Part shown: one piece after another, positions 17,763 through 26,762 of the stretch
How positions within the stretch are numbered: position 1 is the first letter of the stretch
Layout: every line of letters starts with the position of its first letter
Assembly (NCBI RefSeq): GCF_002294995.1
Contig: NZ_NSGF01000004.1
Location: forward strand, 62,001-126,000
DNA: 64,000 nucleotides
Reading direction: 5' to 3'
Source: Mesorhizobium sp. WSM3860
GTDB lineage: Bacteria > Pseudomonadota > Alphaproteobacteria > Rhizobiales > Rhizobiaceae
The notes under the pieces: generated by a model
The model's database searches: none
Told to the model about the DNA's origin: nothing
Seen by the model: only the letters and a program-made list of their open reading frames with translations
Program-made: the position numbers and the translations under genes

Positions 17763-19016
17763 GTGAAGAAATACTCGGTATTCGCCATTGCCCGCGAGGC
17801 GATGCGCGGCCACAAGGGCTGGGAAGAGCAGTGGACCTCACCCGAGCCGAAGAAGGAATATGACGTCATCATCGTCGGCGCCGGCGGCCACGGCCTGGCC
17901 ACCGCCTATTATCTGGCGAGCGAGCACGGCATCACCAACGTCGCGGTGCTGGAAAAGGGCTGGCTCGGCGGCGGCAACACCGGCCGCAACACCACCATCA
18001 TCCGCTCCAACTATCTCTATGACGAAAGCGCCGGCATCTACGACCATGCGCTGAAGCTGTGGGACGGACTGAGCCAGGAGCTCAACTACAACGTCATGTA
18101 TTCGGCGCGCGGCGTTATGATGCTCGCGCACAATGTGCATGACGTCCAGGTGTTCAAGCGCCACATTCATGCCAACCGCCTCAACGGCATCGACAATGAG
18201 TGGCTGACGCCGGAACAGGCGAAGGAGTTTTGTCCGCCGCTCAACATTTCCAAGGAGGCGCGCTATCCGGTCATGGGTGCCGCGCTGCAGCGCCGCGGCG
18301 GCACGGCGCGCCACGATGCGGTCGCCTGGGGTTATGCGCGCGGCGCCTCGGCGCGCGGCGTGCACATCATCCAGAACTGCGAGGTCACCGGTATCAAGCG
18401 CGCGGCCAACGGCGCGGTCTCCGGCGTCGAGACGACGCGCGGCTTCATCGGCGCCAAGAAGGTCGGCGTCGTCGCTGCCGGCCATTCGTCGGTCATCATG
18501 GACATGGCCGGCGTGCGCATGCCGTTGGAGAGTTATCCGCTGCAGGCGCTGGTCTCGGAGCCGGTCAAGCCGGTGGTGCCATGCGTCATCATGTCGAACA
18601 CGGTGCACGCCTATATCTCGCAGTCCGACAAGGGCGAGCTGGTCATCGGCGCCGGCACCGACCAGTATATCTCCTATTCGCAAACCGGCGGCCTGCACAT
18701 CCTGCAGCACACGCTCGACGCCATCTGCGAGATGTTCCCGATCTTCACGCGCATGAAGATGCTGCGCTCATGGGGCGGCATCGTCGATGTGACGCCGGAC
18801 CGCTCGCCGATCCTGGCGAAGACGCCGGTCAAGGGCCTCTATGTCAATTGCGGCTGGGGCACGGGCGGCTTCAAGGCGACGCCAGGTTCGGGCAATGTCT
18901 TTGCCCACACCATCGCCAGGGATGACCCGCACCCGATCAACGCGCCCTTCACGCTCGAGCGCTTCCGCACCGGCCGTCTCATCGACGAAGCGGCGGCGGC
19001 GGCGGTAGCGCATTGA
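17763..19016 (+). CDS. soxB: sarcosine oxidase beta subunit
   Basis: FAD/FMN subunit of heterotetrameric sarcosine oxidase (sarcosine + THF + O2 to glycine, 5,10-methylene-THF and H2O2). It is 417 aa, the normal length. The FAD-binding motif [18 protein letters not shown] is near residue 35, [16 protein letters not shown] near 72 (flavin attachment region), and [16 protein letters not shown] near 365 (C-terminal FAD contact). The start is GTG at 17763 with GAGG eight bases upstream, giving the usual [21 protein letters not shown] terminus. It is the first gene of soxBDAG, which here has an additional gene after soxB. Confidence 0.95.
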   Translation: MKKYSVFAIAREAMRGHKGWEEQWTSPEPKKEYDVIIVGAGGHGLATAYYLASEHGITNVAVLEKGWLGGGNTGRNTTIIRSNYLYDESAGIYDHALKLWDGLSQELNYNVMYSARGVMMLAHNVHDVQVFKRHIHANRLNGIDNEWLTPEQAKEFCPPLNISKEARYPVMGAALQRRGGTARHDAVAWGYARGASARGVHIIQNCEVTGIKRAANGAVSGVETTRGFIGAKKVGVVAAGHSSVIMDMAGVRMPLESYPLQALVSEPVKPVVPCVIMSNTVHAYISQSDKGELVIGAGTDQYISYSQTGGLHILQHTLDAICEMFPIFTRMKMLRSWGGIVDVTPDRSPILAKTPVKGLYVNCGWGTGGFKATPGSGNVFAHTIARDDPHPINAPFTLERFRTGRLIDEAAAAAVAH

Positions 19017-19024
19017 CCACGGCA

Positions 19025-19435
19025 ATGACACGCAAGACCCACACCATGCTCTTCGGACTGGGCCTCGTGGGCGTCACGCTGCTGTTCGCGCTGTTGATGG
19101 TTAGGGAGATTTTGGTTCGAGTAGTCGGGTACGAGGCCAACGGGGTCGATCCGATTATGTTGGCCATGTTTGTAACTGTCGGGGTACCTACCTTTTTCTT
19201 CGTATGGGCGTTTGCCATACCGAAGATACTCGAAAATACGTTCCTGAATGCCGGTTCCCCAAGACGCTTCTCTGGGCCGCGAACGCAAGCGGATGTCGAT
19301 CGAGCCAAAGCGAATTTACGGTCAGTAGGATTGCTCGTTGAAGACCGCCCCTCCGAAGAGAATGTTGTGACCAATCATGGCAGGCATAACGGCTTTGTGC
19401 ATGGTGGGCCGACCAAATCCAAGAAAGTCGATTGA
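19025..19435 (+). CDS. small two-helix membrane protein inserted in the sox operon
   Basis: 136 aa from ATG at 19025 (a TTG at 19013 would add four residues). There are two hydrophobic segments (about residues 4-24 and 41-64: LFGLGLVGVTLLFALLMV, then LAMFVTVGVPTFFFVWAFA). A polar 70-residue C-terminal tail ends in PTKSKKVD. No recognisable domain. It is packed tightly: nine bases after the soxB stop, and its TGA overlaps the soxD ATG (TGATG, 19433-19437). Its third codon positions are visibly richer in A/T than in soxB or soxA, suggesting later acquisition. It is not one of the canonical four sarcosine oxidase subunits. Confidence 0.65.
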   Translation: MTRKTHTMLFGLGLVGVTLLFALLMVREILVRVVGYEANGVDPIMLAMFVTVGVPTFFFVWAFAIPKILENTFLNAGSPRRFSGPRTQADVDRAKANLRSVGLLVEDRPSEENVVTNHGRHNGFVHGGPTKSKKVD

Positions 19436-19731
19436 TGCTTCTCATCCGCTGTCCGTATTGCGAGGAAGAGCGCCCGGAACTCGAGTTCCGCAATGCCGGC
19501 GAGGCGCATATCGCGCGTCCGACCAACATTGCCGCCGAAAGCGACGACGATTTCGAGAAATTCTTCTTCATCCGCTCGAACCCGAAAGGCGTCATCTATG
19601 AGCGCTGGCGGCATATCCATGGCTGCGCCCGCTTCTTCAACGCCGTGCGCGACACCGTCACCGACAAGTTCGTCATGACCTACAAGGCCGGCGAGCCGAA
19701 GCCCGCGAAGCTGCCTGGAGCCTCGAAATGA
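19435..19731 (+). CDS. soxD: sarcosine oxidase delta subunit
   Basis: Small zinc-containing structural subunit, 98 aa. The zinc site is visible as CPYC (residues 6-9) and a later RWRHIHGCARFFN with His and Cys ligands. The remainder (FEKFFFIRSNPKGVIYERW) is the typical SoxD core. The start overlaps the preceding stop and its own stop overlaps the soxA ATG (ATGA at 19728), so expression is probably coupled. Confidence 0.95.
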   Translation: MLLIRCPYCEEERPELEFRNAGEAHIARPTNIAAESDDDFEKFFFIRSNPKGVIYERWRHIHGCARFFNAVRDTVTDKFVMTYKAGEPKPAKLPGASK

Positions 19732-22700
19732 ACGCGTCGTTCCGCATCTCCGGCGCCGGGCGCCTCAACCAGGCCAAGACCGCCTCGTTCAGCTTCGACG
19801 GCAAGTCCTATCTCGGCACCGAGGGCGACACGCTGGCCTCGGCCTTGCTCGCCAACGGCGTCCATCTGGTCGGCCGATCCTTCAAATACCACCGGCCGCG
19901 CGGCTTCCTGTCGGCCGGCGCGGAAGAGCCCAACGCGCTGGTGCAGATCGTGCGCGACGATGCGCGCAAAACGCCGAACGTGCGCGCGACCGTGCAGGAG
20001 CTTTATGACGGGCTCACCGCCAATTCGCAGAATCGCTGGCCGTCGCTCGCCTTCGATGTCGGCGCGGTCAACGACATCGCCTCGCCGATGTTCTCTGCCG
20101 GATTCTACTACAAGACCTTCATGTGGCCGAAGTCGGCCTGGTTGAACTTCTATGAGCCGAAGATCCGCTCGGCGGCAGGCCTTGGCGTGTCGCCGGACCG
20201 GCCGGACCCCGACCACTATGCCGCACGTTATGCGCATTGCGACGTGCTGGTGCTGGGCGGCGGTGCGGCCGGCATTGCCGCAGCGCTAGCCGCAGCCGAA
20301 ACCGGCGTGCGGGTGATCCTCGCCGACGAGCAGGCCGAATTCGGCGGCAGCCTGCGCTTCGAGAGCGGCGCGAAAATTGAAGGCGAGAACGGCTTTGACT
20401 GGGCGCAAGCCGCGATCGCGAAGCTCAAGGCGCTGGATAATGTCCGAGTGCTGTCGCGCACGACAGCTTTCGGGTACTACGCGCAGAACTTCGTCGGCCT
20501 GGTCGAGCGGGTCAGCGACCATCTCAAGAGCCCCGGCCGGGAGCTGGCGCGCGAGCGCCTGTGGCAGGTTCGCGCCAAGCGCGTCGTGCTCGCGACCGGC
20601 GCCATCGAGCGCCACATGGTGTTCGCCAACAACGACCGGCCTGGCATCATGCTGGCGTCGGCGGCGCGCGCCTACCTCAACCACTATGGCGTGGCGGTCG
20701 GCAGGAATGTCGGCATCTATACGGCAAACGACTCGGCCTATGCGGCGGCGATCGACCTGAGGAAGGCCGGCGTCAACATCGCCGCGATCGTCGACCTGCG
20801 CGACAACCCGTCCGGACCGGTGATCGACGAGGCGAGAGGCCTCGGCATCGAGATCAATTTCGGCCGCGCCGTGGTTAGCGCCGGCGGCAAGCTGCGCGTG
20901 TCCTCGATGACCGTGCAGCCGAAGAACGGCGGCGGCGAGCGCACGATCGCGGTCGACGCGATCCTAATGTCGGCCGGCTGGACGCCGTCGGTGCATCTCT
21001 TCTCGCAGTCGCGCGGCAAGGTCGCCTTCAACGAGGAGACGCGGCGCTTCGTGCCGGGAGCCTATGCGCAGGACTGCATGTCGGTCGGCGCCTGCAACGG
21101 CACTGACGGGCTGGACGCGACCATCGACGAGGCCTATGCGGCAGGTGCCCAGGCAGCAAGGGACGCCGGCGGCAAAGATTCCAGCGGCAAGATGGGCCAG
21201 GGCGCCAGGCCGAAGGTCGATGGCAGTGAGAGCTGGTCGCGCGGCATGCTGGGCGCTGCGCCCGGCGCCGGGCCGGGCACCACGGTCAAGGCCTTCGTCG
21301 ATTTTCAGAACGACGTCACCGCCAAGGACATCCGCCAGGCGGTGCATGAGGGCATGCACTCGATCGAGCACGTCAAGCGCTTCACCACCAACGGCATGGC
21401 GACCGACCAAGGTAAGACGTCGAACATGCACGGGCTGGCGATCGCCGCCGAGACGCTCGGCAAGCCGATCCCGCAGGTCGGTCTCACCACGTTCCGCGCG
21501 CCCTATACGCCGGTTACCTTCGGCTCGATCGTCGGCCATGCGCGTGGCGCACTGTTCGACCCGACGCGCCGCACGGCGACGCATGGCTGGGCGGCCGCCC
21601 AAGGTGCCGTGTTCGAGGATGTCGGCCAGTGGAAGCGCGCCTGGTATTTTCCCAAGGCCGGCGAGGACATGCACGCCGCCGTCAACCGCGAATGCGTGAC
21701 GGTGCGCAAAGCGGCCGGCCTGTTCGACGCCTCGACGCTCGGCAAGATCGAGGTGGTCGGGCCGGATGCGGCGAAGTTCATGGAGCTGCTTTACACCAAC
21801 CCATGGGAGAAGCTGGAGCCCGGCCGCTGCCGCTACGGCATCATGCTGCGCGAGGACGGCTTCATCTATGACGACGGCGTCGTCGGCAGGCTGGCGCCGG
21901 ACCGCTTCCACGTGACGACGACCACCGGCGGCGCGCCGCGAGTCATGCATCATATGGAGGACTATCTCCAGACCGAGTTCCCGCATCTCAATGTCTGGCT
22001 GACCTCGATCACCGAGCAGTGGGCGGTGATCGCGGTGCAGGGGCCGAGCGCGCGGAAAATCATCGAACCTTTGGTCGAAGGCATCGACATGTCGGACGAG
22101 GCGCTGCCGCATATGTCGGTGCGCGAGGGCAAGATCTGCGGCGTGCCGACGCGGCTGTTCCGCATGTCCTTCACCGGCGAGCGGGGCTTCGAGGTGAACG
22201 TGCCGGCCGACTATGGCGAAGCGGTGTGGGAAGCGCTGTGGGCCGAAGGCCAGAAGCATGGCGCGACCGCTTACGGCACCGAAACAATGCACGTGCTGCG
22301 CGCCGAAAAAGGCTACATCATCGTCGGCCAGGATACGGACGGCACGGTGACGCCGAACGATGCCGGGCTCGACTGGGCGGTCGGCAAGAAGAAGACCGAC
22401 TTCGTCGGCATCCGCGGCATGATGCGTGCGGATCTCGTCGCCAAGAGCCGCAAGCAACTGGTCGGCCTAAAGACCAAGGATCCGAAGGTCGTGCTGGAAG
22501 AGGGTGCGCAGATCGTCGAGGATCCGAAACAGTCGATCCCGATGAAGATGATCGGCCACGTCACCTCCAGCTACTGGTCGGAGAATTGCGGGCGCTCGAT
22601 CGCGCTGGCGCTTGTCGCCGGCGGCCGCGATCGCATGGGCCAGACGCTCTACGTGCCGATGCCGAACGGCACGATCGAGGTGGAGGTCACCGGCATGGTG

Positions 22701-22736
22701 TTCGTCGACGAGAAGGGGGAGCGCCTCAATGGCTAA
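19728..22736 (+). CDS. soxA: sarcosine oxidase alpha subunit
   Basis: Large subunit, 1002 aa. The N-terminal 2Fe-2S-like fold lacks the cluster cysteines (residues 15-90, FKYHRPRGFLSAG). The NAD-binding Rossmann domain starts near 167 (VLVLGGGAAGIAAALAAA) and a second dinucleotide motif lies near 275 (RVVLATGAIERHMVF). The C-terminal GcvT-type folate-binding domain runs from about 610 to 1000 (VRKAAGLFDASTLGKIEV, FTGERGFEVNVPADY). It transfers the methyl group of sarcosine to tetrahydrofolate with SoxB. Start and stop overlap soxD and soxG respectively. Confidence 0.96.
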   Translation: MNASFRISGAGRLNQAKTASFSFDGKSYLGTEGDTLASALLANGVHLVGRSFKYHRPRGFLSAGAEEPNALVQIVRDDARKTPNVRATVQELYDGLTANSQNRWPSLAFDVGAVNDIASPMFSAGFYYKTFMWPKSAWLNFYEPKIRSAAGLGVSPDRPDPDHYAARYAHCDVLVLGGGAAGIAAALAAAETGVRVILADEQAEFGGSLRFESGAKIEGENGFDWAQAAIAKLKALDNVRVLSRTTAFGYYAQNFVGLVERVSDHLKSPGRELARERLWQVRAKRVVLATGAIERHMVFANNDRPGIMLASAARAYLNHYGVAVGRNVGIYTANDSAYAAAIDLRKAGVNIAAIVDLRDNPSGPVIDEARGLGIEINFGRAVVSAGGKLRVSSMTVQPKNGGGERTIAVDAILMSAGWTPSVHLFSQSRGKVAFNEETRRFVPGAYAQDCMSVGACNGTDGLDATIDEAYAAGAQAARDAGGKDSSGKMGQGARPKVDGSESWSRGMLGAAPGAGPGTTVKAFVDFQNDVTAKDIRQAVHEGMHSIEHVKRFTTNGMATDQGKTSNMHGLAIAAETLGKPIPQVGLTTFRAPYTPVTFGSIVGHARGALFDPTRRTATHGWAAAQGAVFEDVGQWKRAWYFPKAGEDMHAAVNRECVTVRKAAGLFDASTLGKIEVVGPDAAKFMELLYTNPWEKLEPGRCRYGIMLREDGFIYDDGVVGRLAPDRFHVTTTTGGAPRVMHHMEDYLQTEFPHLNVWLTSITEQWAVIAVQGPSARKIIEPLVEGIDMSDEALPHMSVREGKICGVPTRLFRMSFTGERGFEVNVPADYGEAVWEALWAEGQKHGATAYGTETMHVLRAEKGYIIVGQDTDGTVTPNDAGLDWAVGKKKTDFVGIRGMMRADLVAKSRKQLVGLKTKDPKVVLEEGAQIVEDPKQSIPMKMIGHVTSSYWSENCGRSIALALVAGGRDRMGQTLYVPMPNGTIEVEVTGMVFVDEKGERLNG

Positions 22737-23313
22737 GGCTGCCGCAAAGACAAAAGCCGCCGGCGCTTCAGCTTCCGTCGAGCGGCGTCCGGCACTTGCC
22801 GGCCGCGCGGTGTCGGCGCCGGGCGTCAAAGTCGAGATCCTGCCGCCGGCCGAACGCATCTCGCTGCGCGCGCCCGAAGCTTCCGTCCCCGCGCTCTCCA
22901 AGGCGCTCGGCGTGACGCTGCCGGCGACGCCGAAGAGCTCGGCGGCGAAGGGCGGACGCACCGCCTTGTGGCTCGGGCCGGAGGAATGGCTCATCATCGA
23001 CGAAACCGGCAACGATCCGCTGGCCGACTGCGCCAAGATCTCGGCGCTTCACTCCGCGGTCGGCATCTCGCATCGCAATGTGGCGATCTCGGTCGCCGGG
23101 CCGGCGGCCGCTGTGACGGTCAATTCGGGCTGCCCGCAGGACCTGTCGCTCGAGGCCTTCCCGGTCGGGGCGGCTTCGCGCACGATCCTGGGCAAATCCG
23201 AGATCGTGCTGCTGCGCACCGCCGCGGATGCATTCCGGGTGGAATGCTGGCGTTCGTTCTCGGACTATATCTTCACCTTGCTATCGGAAGCGGCAAGCGA
23301 CGCGGCGAACTGA
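22729..23313 (+). CDS. soxG: sarcosine oxidase gamma subunit
   Basis: 194 aa, last subunit of the heterotetramer. It has a GcvT-like half-domain (LWLGPEEWLIIDE, residues 83-95; VGISHRNVAISVAGP near 112; FRVECWRSFSDYIFTLL near the C terminus). An Ala/Lys-rich, probably disordered segment occupies residues 1-25. The ATG at 22729 lies inside the soxA 3' end (8-base overlap). No folate or serine metabolism gene follows. Confidence 0.93.
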   Translation: MAKAAAKTKAAGASASVERRPALAGRAVSAPGVKVEILPPAERISLRAPEASVPALSKALGVTLPATPKSSAAKGGRTALWLGPEEWLIIDETGNDPLADCAKISALHSAVGISHRNVAISVAGPAAAVTVNSGCPQDLSLEAFPVGAASRTILGKSEIVLLRTAADAFRVECWRSFSDYIFTLLSEAASDAAN

Positions 23314-23625
<312 letters not shown>

Positions 23626-23661
23626 GCGCGTGGATCGCTTCCAGTGGGGGCAAGCAAAGCC

Positions 23662-23690
23662 AAAACGGGCGGCCAGATGCCGCTCGTTTT
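23662..23690. terminator. hairpin terminator between convergent small genes
   Basis: AAAACGGGCGG (23662-23672) pairs with CCGCTCGTTTT (23680-23690) through one G-T pair, 7-base loop. The flanking A and T runs make it plausible in both directions, ending the acidic-protein gene (plus) and the small secreted-protein gene (minus). Confidence 0.75.
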
Positions 23691-23710
23691 CGTTCTGGAT
23701 TTTCGAATTC

Positions 23711-23947
23711 TCAGAGCCCGGGCACGAACCACGGATTGACGTCCATGCCGAGGCGCGGGTCCTTGGTGCTCGGGGTCTTGCTGACGTCGGCCTTTTCGAC
23801 CGAACCGGTCGCGGTACAGTCGAGCGTCGCGTTGGTGTTGGTCTGGGCGCAGGCAGCAGGGGCGTGCTTGGCCGGCTGGGTTGCGCCAGCGAAAGCGGCG
23901 CTCGAGAAGGCCAACACCGTGGCGAGAGCGAGGATCGTCTTTTTCAT
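23711..23947 (-). CDS. small secreted protein, possibly DUF680-like
   Basis: 78 aa with a clean signal peptide (MKKTILALATVLAFSSAAFAG, cleavage after AFA near residue 20) and a mature part of about 58 residues rich in Thr, Ala and Pro. Two Cys (ACAQTN and LDCTAT) could form a disulfide. Length, signal and low-complexity mature part resemble the DUF680 family known from Mesorhizobium, but the assignment is tentative. It is transcribed from a promoter that overlaps a candidate TetR operator. Confidence 0.7.
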   Translation of the reverse strand: MKKTILALATVLAFSSAAFAGATQPAKHAPAACAQTNTNATLDCTATGSVEKADVSKTPSTKDPRLGMDVNPWFVPGL

Positions 23948-23969
23948 CTTCCGTCTCCAACATTTCTTC

Positions 23970-24040
23970 TGTACGTGTACGAAACGGCGTACATATACGG
24001 CTAACGGAAGCTGAATTCAAGAAAATTGTACACGTACGGC
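23970..24040 (-). promoter_or_regulatory. promoter of small secreted-protein gene with candidate TetR operator
   Basis: On the minus strand, -35 TTGAAT (complement of 24015-24020), 17-base spacer, -10 TATATG (complement of 23992-23997). GTACGTGTAC occurs at 23971-23980 and again in inverted orientation at 24028-24037, bracketing the promoter. TGTACGAAACGG (23976-23987) nearly matches TGTACGGAAACGG at 24808-24820 in the tetR promoter. Confidence 0.65.
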
Positions 24041-24116
24041 AGGCTTTCTGGAACGCACTAATGCGCCGCCCCCGAAAAAGCGATGGGCGTCACTCGAAAC
24101 AGCCCTGCGCAGCCGG

Positions 24117-24761
24117 TCAGCAGTGGAGCGGTGTTTCGGTGAGCGAGGGTATGTCCTGCGCCGACAACGAGGCCAGCATGAAGTCGCACATCCGCTTCAC
24201 ATAGGCCTGGGGGTCGCCGAACGGATAGAAGGGAAAGGTGATCAGCAGCGAGATCGTGCCGTGGCCGACGGTCCACAGCATGGTGGCTATGGCGCGCGGA
24301 TCGCCTTTGAGCTTGCCGGCTGCGACGCAGGCCTCGACCCTTCTGATCAGCACCTTCATCGCCGGGTTGCCCTCTTCCATGTCCTCGTAACTGCGGCCTT
24401 CCGGCAGCCGGGTCTTCTCGGTCATGAAGACGGTTCGGTATTCATTGGGATTGCCGAGCCCGAAGGCAGCATACTCGGTCATGACCGCTCGCAGCGCCTC
24501 TACGGGATCGTCGGAAGGATGCTCCTCGATACGGCGGGCAAGCGTTTCGAACGCGTCCTCGGCGAGCGCGAACAGGATGTCCTGCTTATCGGCAAAATAC
24601 GAATAGACCGACATCGGCGCGTAGCCGACCCGCTTGGCAAGTTTGCGGATGGTAAGCCCTTCGTAGCCCTCTTCCTGGACGAGCTTGTGAGCTGCGTCGA
24701 CCAGTTCGGACCGAAGCTCGGCTTTCTGTTTCTCGCGGCGTCTCTGAACGCTCAGCGGCAA
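24117..24761 (-). CDS. TetR/AcrR family transcriptional regulator
   Basis: 214 aa. The N-terminal helix-turn-helix is LTIRKLAKRVGYAPMSVYSY (residues 36-55) followed by FADKQDILFALAEDAFE, typical TetR. The C-terminal ligand domain (about 80-205) includes WTVGHGTISLLITFPFYPFG, resembling the TetR_C_33 type; the ligand is unknown. It appears to start at TTG 24761 (no ATG or GTG is available), preceded by GAGGCAGG. It probably controls itself and the small secreted-protein gene, since both promoters carry a TGTACG-AAACGG element. Confidence 0.88.
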   Translation of the reverse strand: MPLSVQRRREKQKAELRSELVDAAHKLVQEEGYEGLTIRKLAKRVGYAPMSVYSYFADKQDILFALAEDAFETLARRIEEHPSDDPVEALRAVMTEYAAFGLGNPNEYRTVFMTEKTRLPEGRSYEDMEEGNPAMKVLIRRVEACVAAGKLKGDPRAIATMLWTVGHGTISLLITFPFYPFGDPQAYVKRMCDFMLASLSAQDIPSLTETPLHC

Positions 24762-24796
24762 TTTCCGCCTGCCTCTATGGTTGGTTGCCTGACAAA

Positions 24797-24824
24797 GTTA
24801 TATACGCTGTACGGAAACGGACAA
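24797..24824 (-). promoter_or_regulatory. tetR promoter with candidate operator
   Basis: On the minus strand, -35 TTGTCC (complement of 24819-24824), 16-base spacer, -10 TATAAC (complement of 24797-24802). The spacer holds the complement of TATACGCTGTACGGAAACGG, which shares TGTACG(G)AAACGG and TATACG with the region at 23976-24000. This placement suits autorepression. Confidence 0.6.
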
Positions 24825-24911
24825 GGGAGCGGCCTGGTTCCCCAAGGTACGCCCTAACGCTTTGTTCCTGCTTAGTTCCGGACAGGAAAGCCGCTACCCA
24901 GTTTTTCTGAA

Positions 24912-25185
24912 CTAAATCGCGCCGATGCCGCCGTCCAGCGCCAGCGCGTGGCCTGTCATGAACGAATTGGCAGGATCGGCGAGATAAAGGATGTCGGTCA
25001 CGATCTCGTCGACCTCTCCGACCCGCTTCGTCGGCACGCCGCGGGTGAGCTCGGCAAGTGCTTCGGCTTCAGAGATCGGAAAGAACCAGCCGCGCGCCCT
25101 CGGTGGCGAAGGCTTTGGCCGCGCCGCTGCCGAGGCCGCCTGTAGCACCGGTTATCAGCACCGCAGCTCCATTGAAACGGCCCAT
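24912..25185 (-). pseudogene. internally deleted short-chain dehydrogenase gene
   Basis: Both ends of an SDR survive. The first 38 residues (MGRFNGAAVLITGATGGLGS, then a Rossmann strand ending LVLSDL) run into a TGA. The last ~53 residues (RVGEVDEIVTDILYLADP, then TGHALALDGGIGAI) follow in another frame. About 150 central residues, including the YxxxK catalytic site, are missing. The start lies 12 bases after the phosphotransferase stop, so it was once the last gene of that operon. Confidence 0.82.
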
Positions 25186-25197
25186 GGCCTGGCTCCC

Positions 25198-26235
25198 TCA
25201 ACCTTTCTTGTCAATCAGCTCTAGCGCGAGCGCGGCAAGCAGCTTCACCGCCTCAGCATAGGTCTGGGCCTTTTCCGGATTGGAGGCATTGCCGTCCAGC
25301 GCGCGGCGGTAGACACCCTGGCAGATCGCCGCGAGGCGGAAGAAGGAGAAGGCGAGGAAGAAGGTCCAGTTGCTGATGCCGTCGATGCCGCGCCGGCGGC
25401 AATAGGCGGTGACATAGGCCTCCTCGGACGGCAGACCGATCGAGGCGCGGTCGACGCCGTGCAGGCCGCGAAAGCCCGACGCATGCGGCAGCCGCCATTG
25501 CATGCATTGATAGGCGAGGTCGGCAAAGGGATGGCCAAGCGTCGACAGTTCCCAGTCGAGCACGGCGATGACCTTCGGCTCGTCCTTGGCGAAAATCATA
25601 TTGTCCAGCCGGTAGTCGCCATGCACCAGCGAGACCTGGCCGCCATCGGCCGGCATATGCGTCTCCAGCCAGGCAATCAGCCGATCCATGCCGGCTATGC
25701 TTTCGGTTTCGGAGGCGCGGTACTGACTTGTCCAGCGCACGAACTGGCGCTCGAAATAGCTGCCGGGCTTGCCGAAATCGCTTAAGCCCACAGCCTCGAC
25801 ATCGACTTGGTGCAGGGCGGCGAGGGTCGCATTCATGGCGTCGTAGATCGCGGCACGCTCGTCGTTGCCGGATGTATCCGGCAGCGACGGATCCCAGAAG
25901 ATGCGCCCGTCGAGGAACTCCATGACGTAGAACATGCGGCCGATCGGCGTTACCTCGCCTGAAAGATGGAGCATGCGCGGCGCCGGCACGGAGGTCGTGC
26001 TAAGCGCCTGCATGACGCGGAATTCGCGGTCGACCTGATGCGCCGATTTCAGCAACTGCCCCGGCGGCTTGGCGCGCAGCACGTAGCGGCCGCTGGCGGC
26101 GGTCAGCAGATAGGTCGGGTTCGACTGTCCGGACTTGAACTTTTCGGCCGCGCAAAGCTTCGAAAAACCAGGCACATGCGCTTCGAGATAAGGCGCAAGC
26201 GCTGCTTGGTCGAGCGCGTTGGCGTCGCCGCTCAT
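25198..26235 (-). CDS. ACAD10/11-type APH-fold acyl-CoA kinase
   Basis: 345 aa aminoglycoside-phosphotransferase-fold kinase of the class found as the N-terminal part of animal ACAD10/11. Visible motifs: FKSGQSNPTYLL (nucleotide entry, near residue 33), YVLRAKPPGQLLKSAHQVDR (50-69), catalytic loop HGDYRLDN (about 205-212), and metal site LDWELSTLG (about 226-234). In the levulinate pathway (LvaA) and in ACAD10/11, relatives phosphorylate 4-hydroxyacyl-CoAs before elimination. Here the matching dehydrogenase is a separate divergent gene (27693). It overlaps the MaoC gene by ATGA. The substrate is inferred from family and context only. Confidence 0.85.
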   Translation of the reverse strand: MSGDANALDQAALAPYLEAHVPGFSKLCAAEKFKSGQSNPTYLLTAASGRYVLRAKPPGQLLKSAHQVDREFRVMQALSTTSVPAPRMLHLSGEVTPIGRMFYVMEFLDGRIFWDPSLPDTSGNDERAAIYDAMNATLAALHQVDVEAVGLSDFGKPGSYFERQFVRWTSQYRASETESIAGMDRLIAWLETHMPADGGQVSLVHGDYRLDNMIFAKDEPKVIAVLDWELSTLGHPFADLAYQCMQWRLPHASGFRGLHGVDRASIGLPSEEAYVTAYCRRRGIDGISNWTFFLAFSFFRLAAICQGVYRRALDGNASNPEKAQTYAEAVKLLAALALELIDKKG

Positions 26236-26711
26236 GCGGTCTCGGGCTGGCGCTCGATCAGCGTCAGGGTCAGCCAGCGCGCGGTGAGCGCCGGCTTCTT
26301 CGATCCTTCGATTTCGATGGTCACGTCATGCGCCGTCTGCACCCATCCGGAAGGCCGCACCTTGACGTCGGCCAGCACGAAATGGGTGCGGATGCGCGAG
26401 CCGGTCTTCACCGGCGCCAGGAAGCGCAGCGTGTCGAAGCCGTGGTTGACGCCCATCTTGGTGTTTTCGATCGGCGGCATGGTCTCGAAGGTCATGGCCG
26501 ACAGCAGCGACAGCGACAGGAAGCCATGCGCGATGGTGCCGCCGAACGGCGTCTCGCGCGCGGCGCGTTCCGGATTGCAATGGATGAACTGGTGATCGTC
26601 GGTGGCGTCGGCGAACTGATCGATCATGCGCTGTGTCACCGTGCGCCATGGCGAAACGCCGACTTCCTTGCCGACGCTGGCCAGAAGCGTATCGAGACTG
26701 ATCGGTTCCAC
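26232..26711 (-). CDS. MaoC-like (R)-specific enoyl-CoA hydratase
   Basis: 159 aa hot-dog-fold protein. The catalytic Asp-His pair lies in FADATDDHQFIHCNPERA (near residues 33-50), with GTIAHGFLSLSLL (58-70) as the conserved following helix. It hydrates or dehydrates (R)-3-hydroxyacyl-CoA or acts as an acyl dehydratase. It is second in the SDR-MaoC-kinase operon; its stop overlaps the kinase start. The exact acyl substrate is unknown. Confidence 0.88.
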   Translation of the reverse strand: MEPISLDTLLASVGKEVGVSPWRTVTQRMIDQFADATDDHQFIHCNPERAARETPFGGTIAHGFLSLSLLSAMTFETMPPIENTKMGVNHGFDTLRFLAPVKTGSRIRTHFVLADVKVRPSGWVQTAHDVTIEIEGSKKPALTARWLTLTLIERQPETA

Positions 26712-26762
26712 GCTGATGTCCTCCGCACCCCGCCCGGATCGCGATTGCTGGAACCGGGCGTC

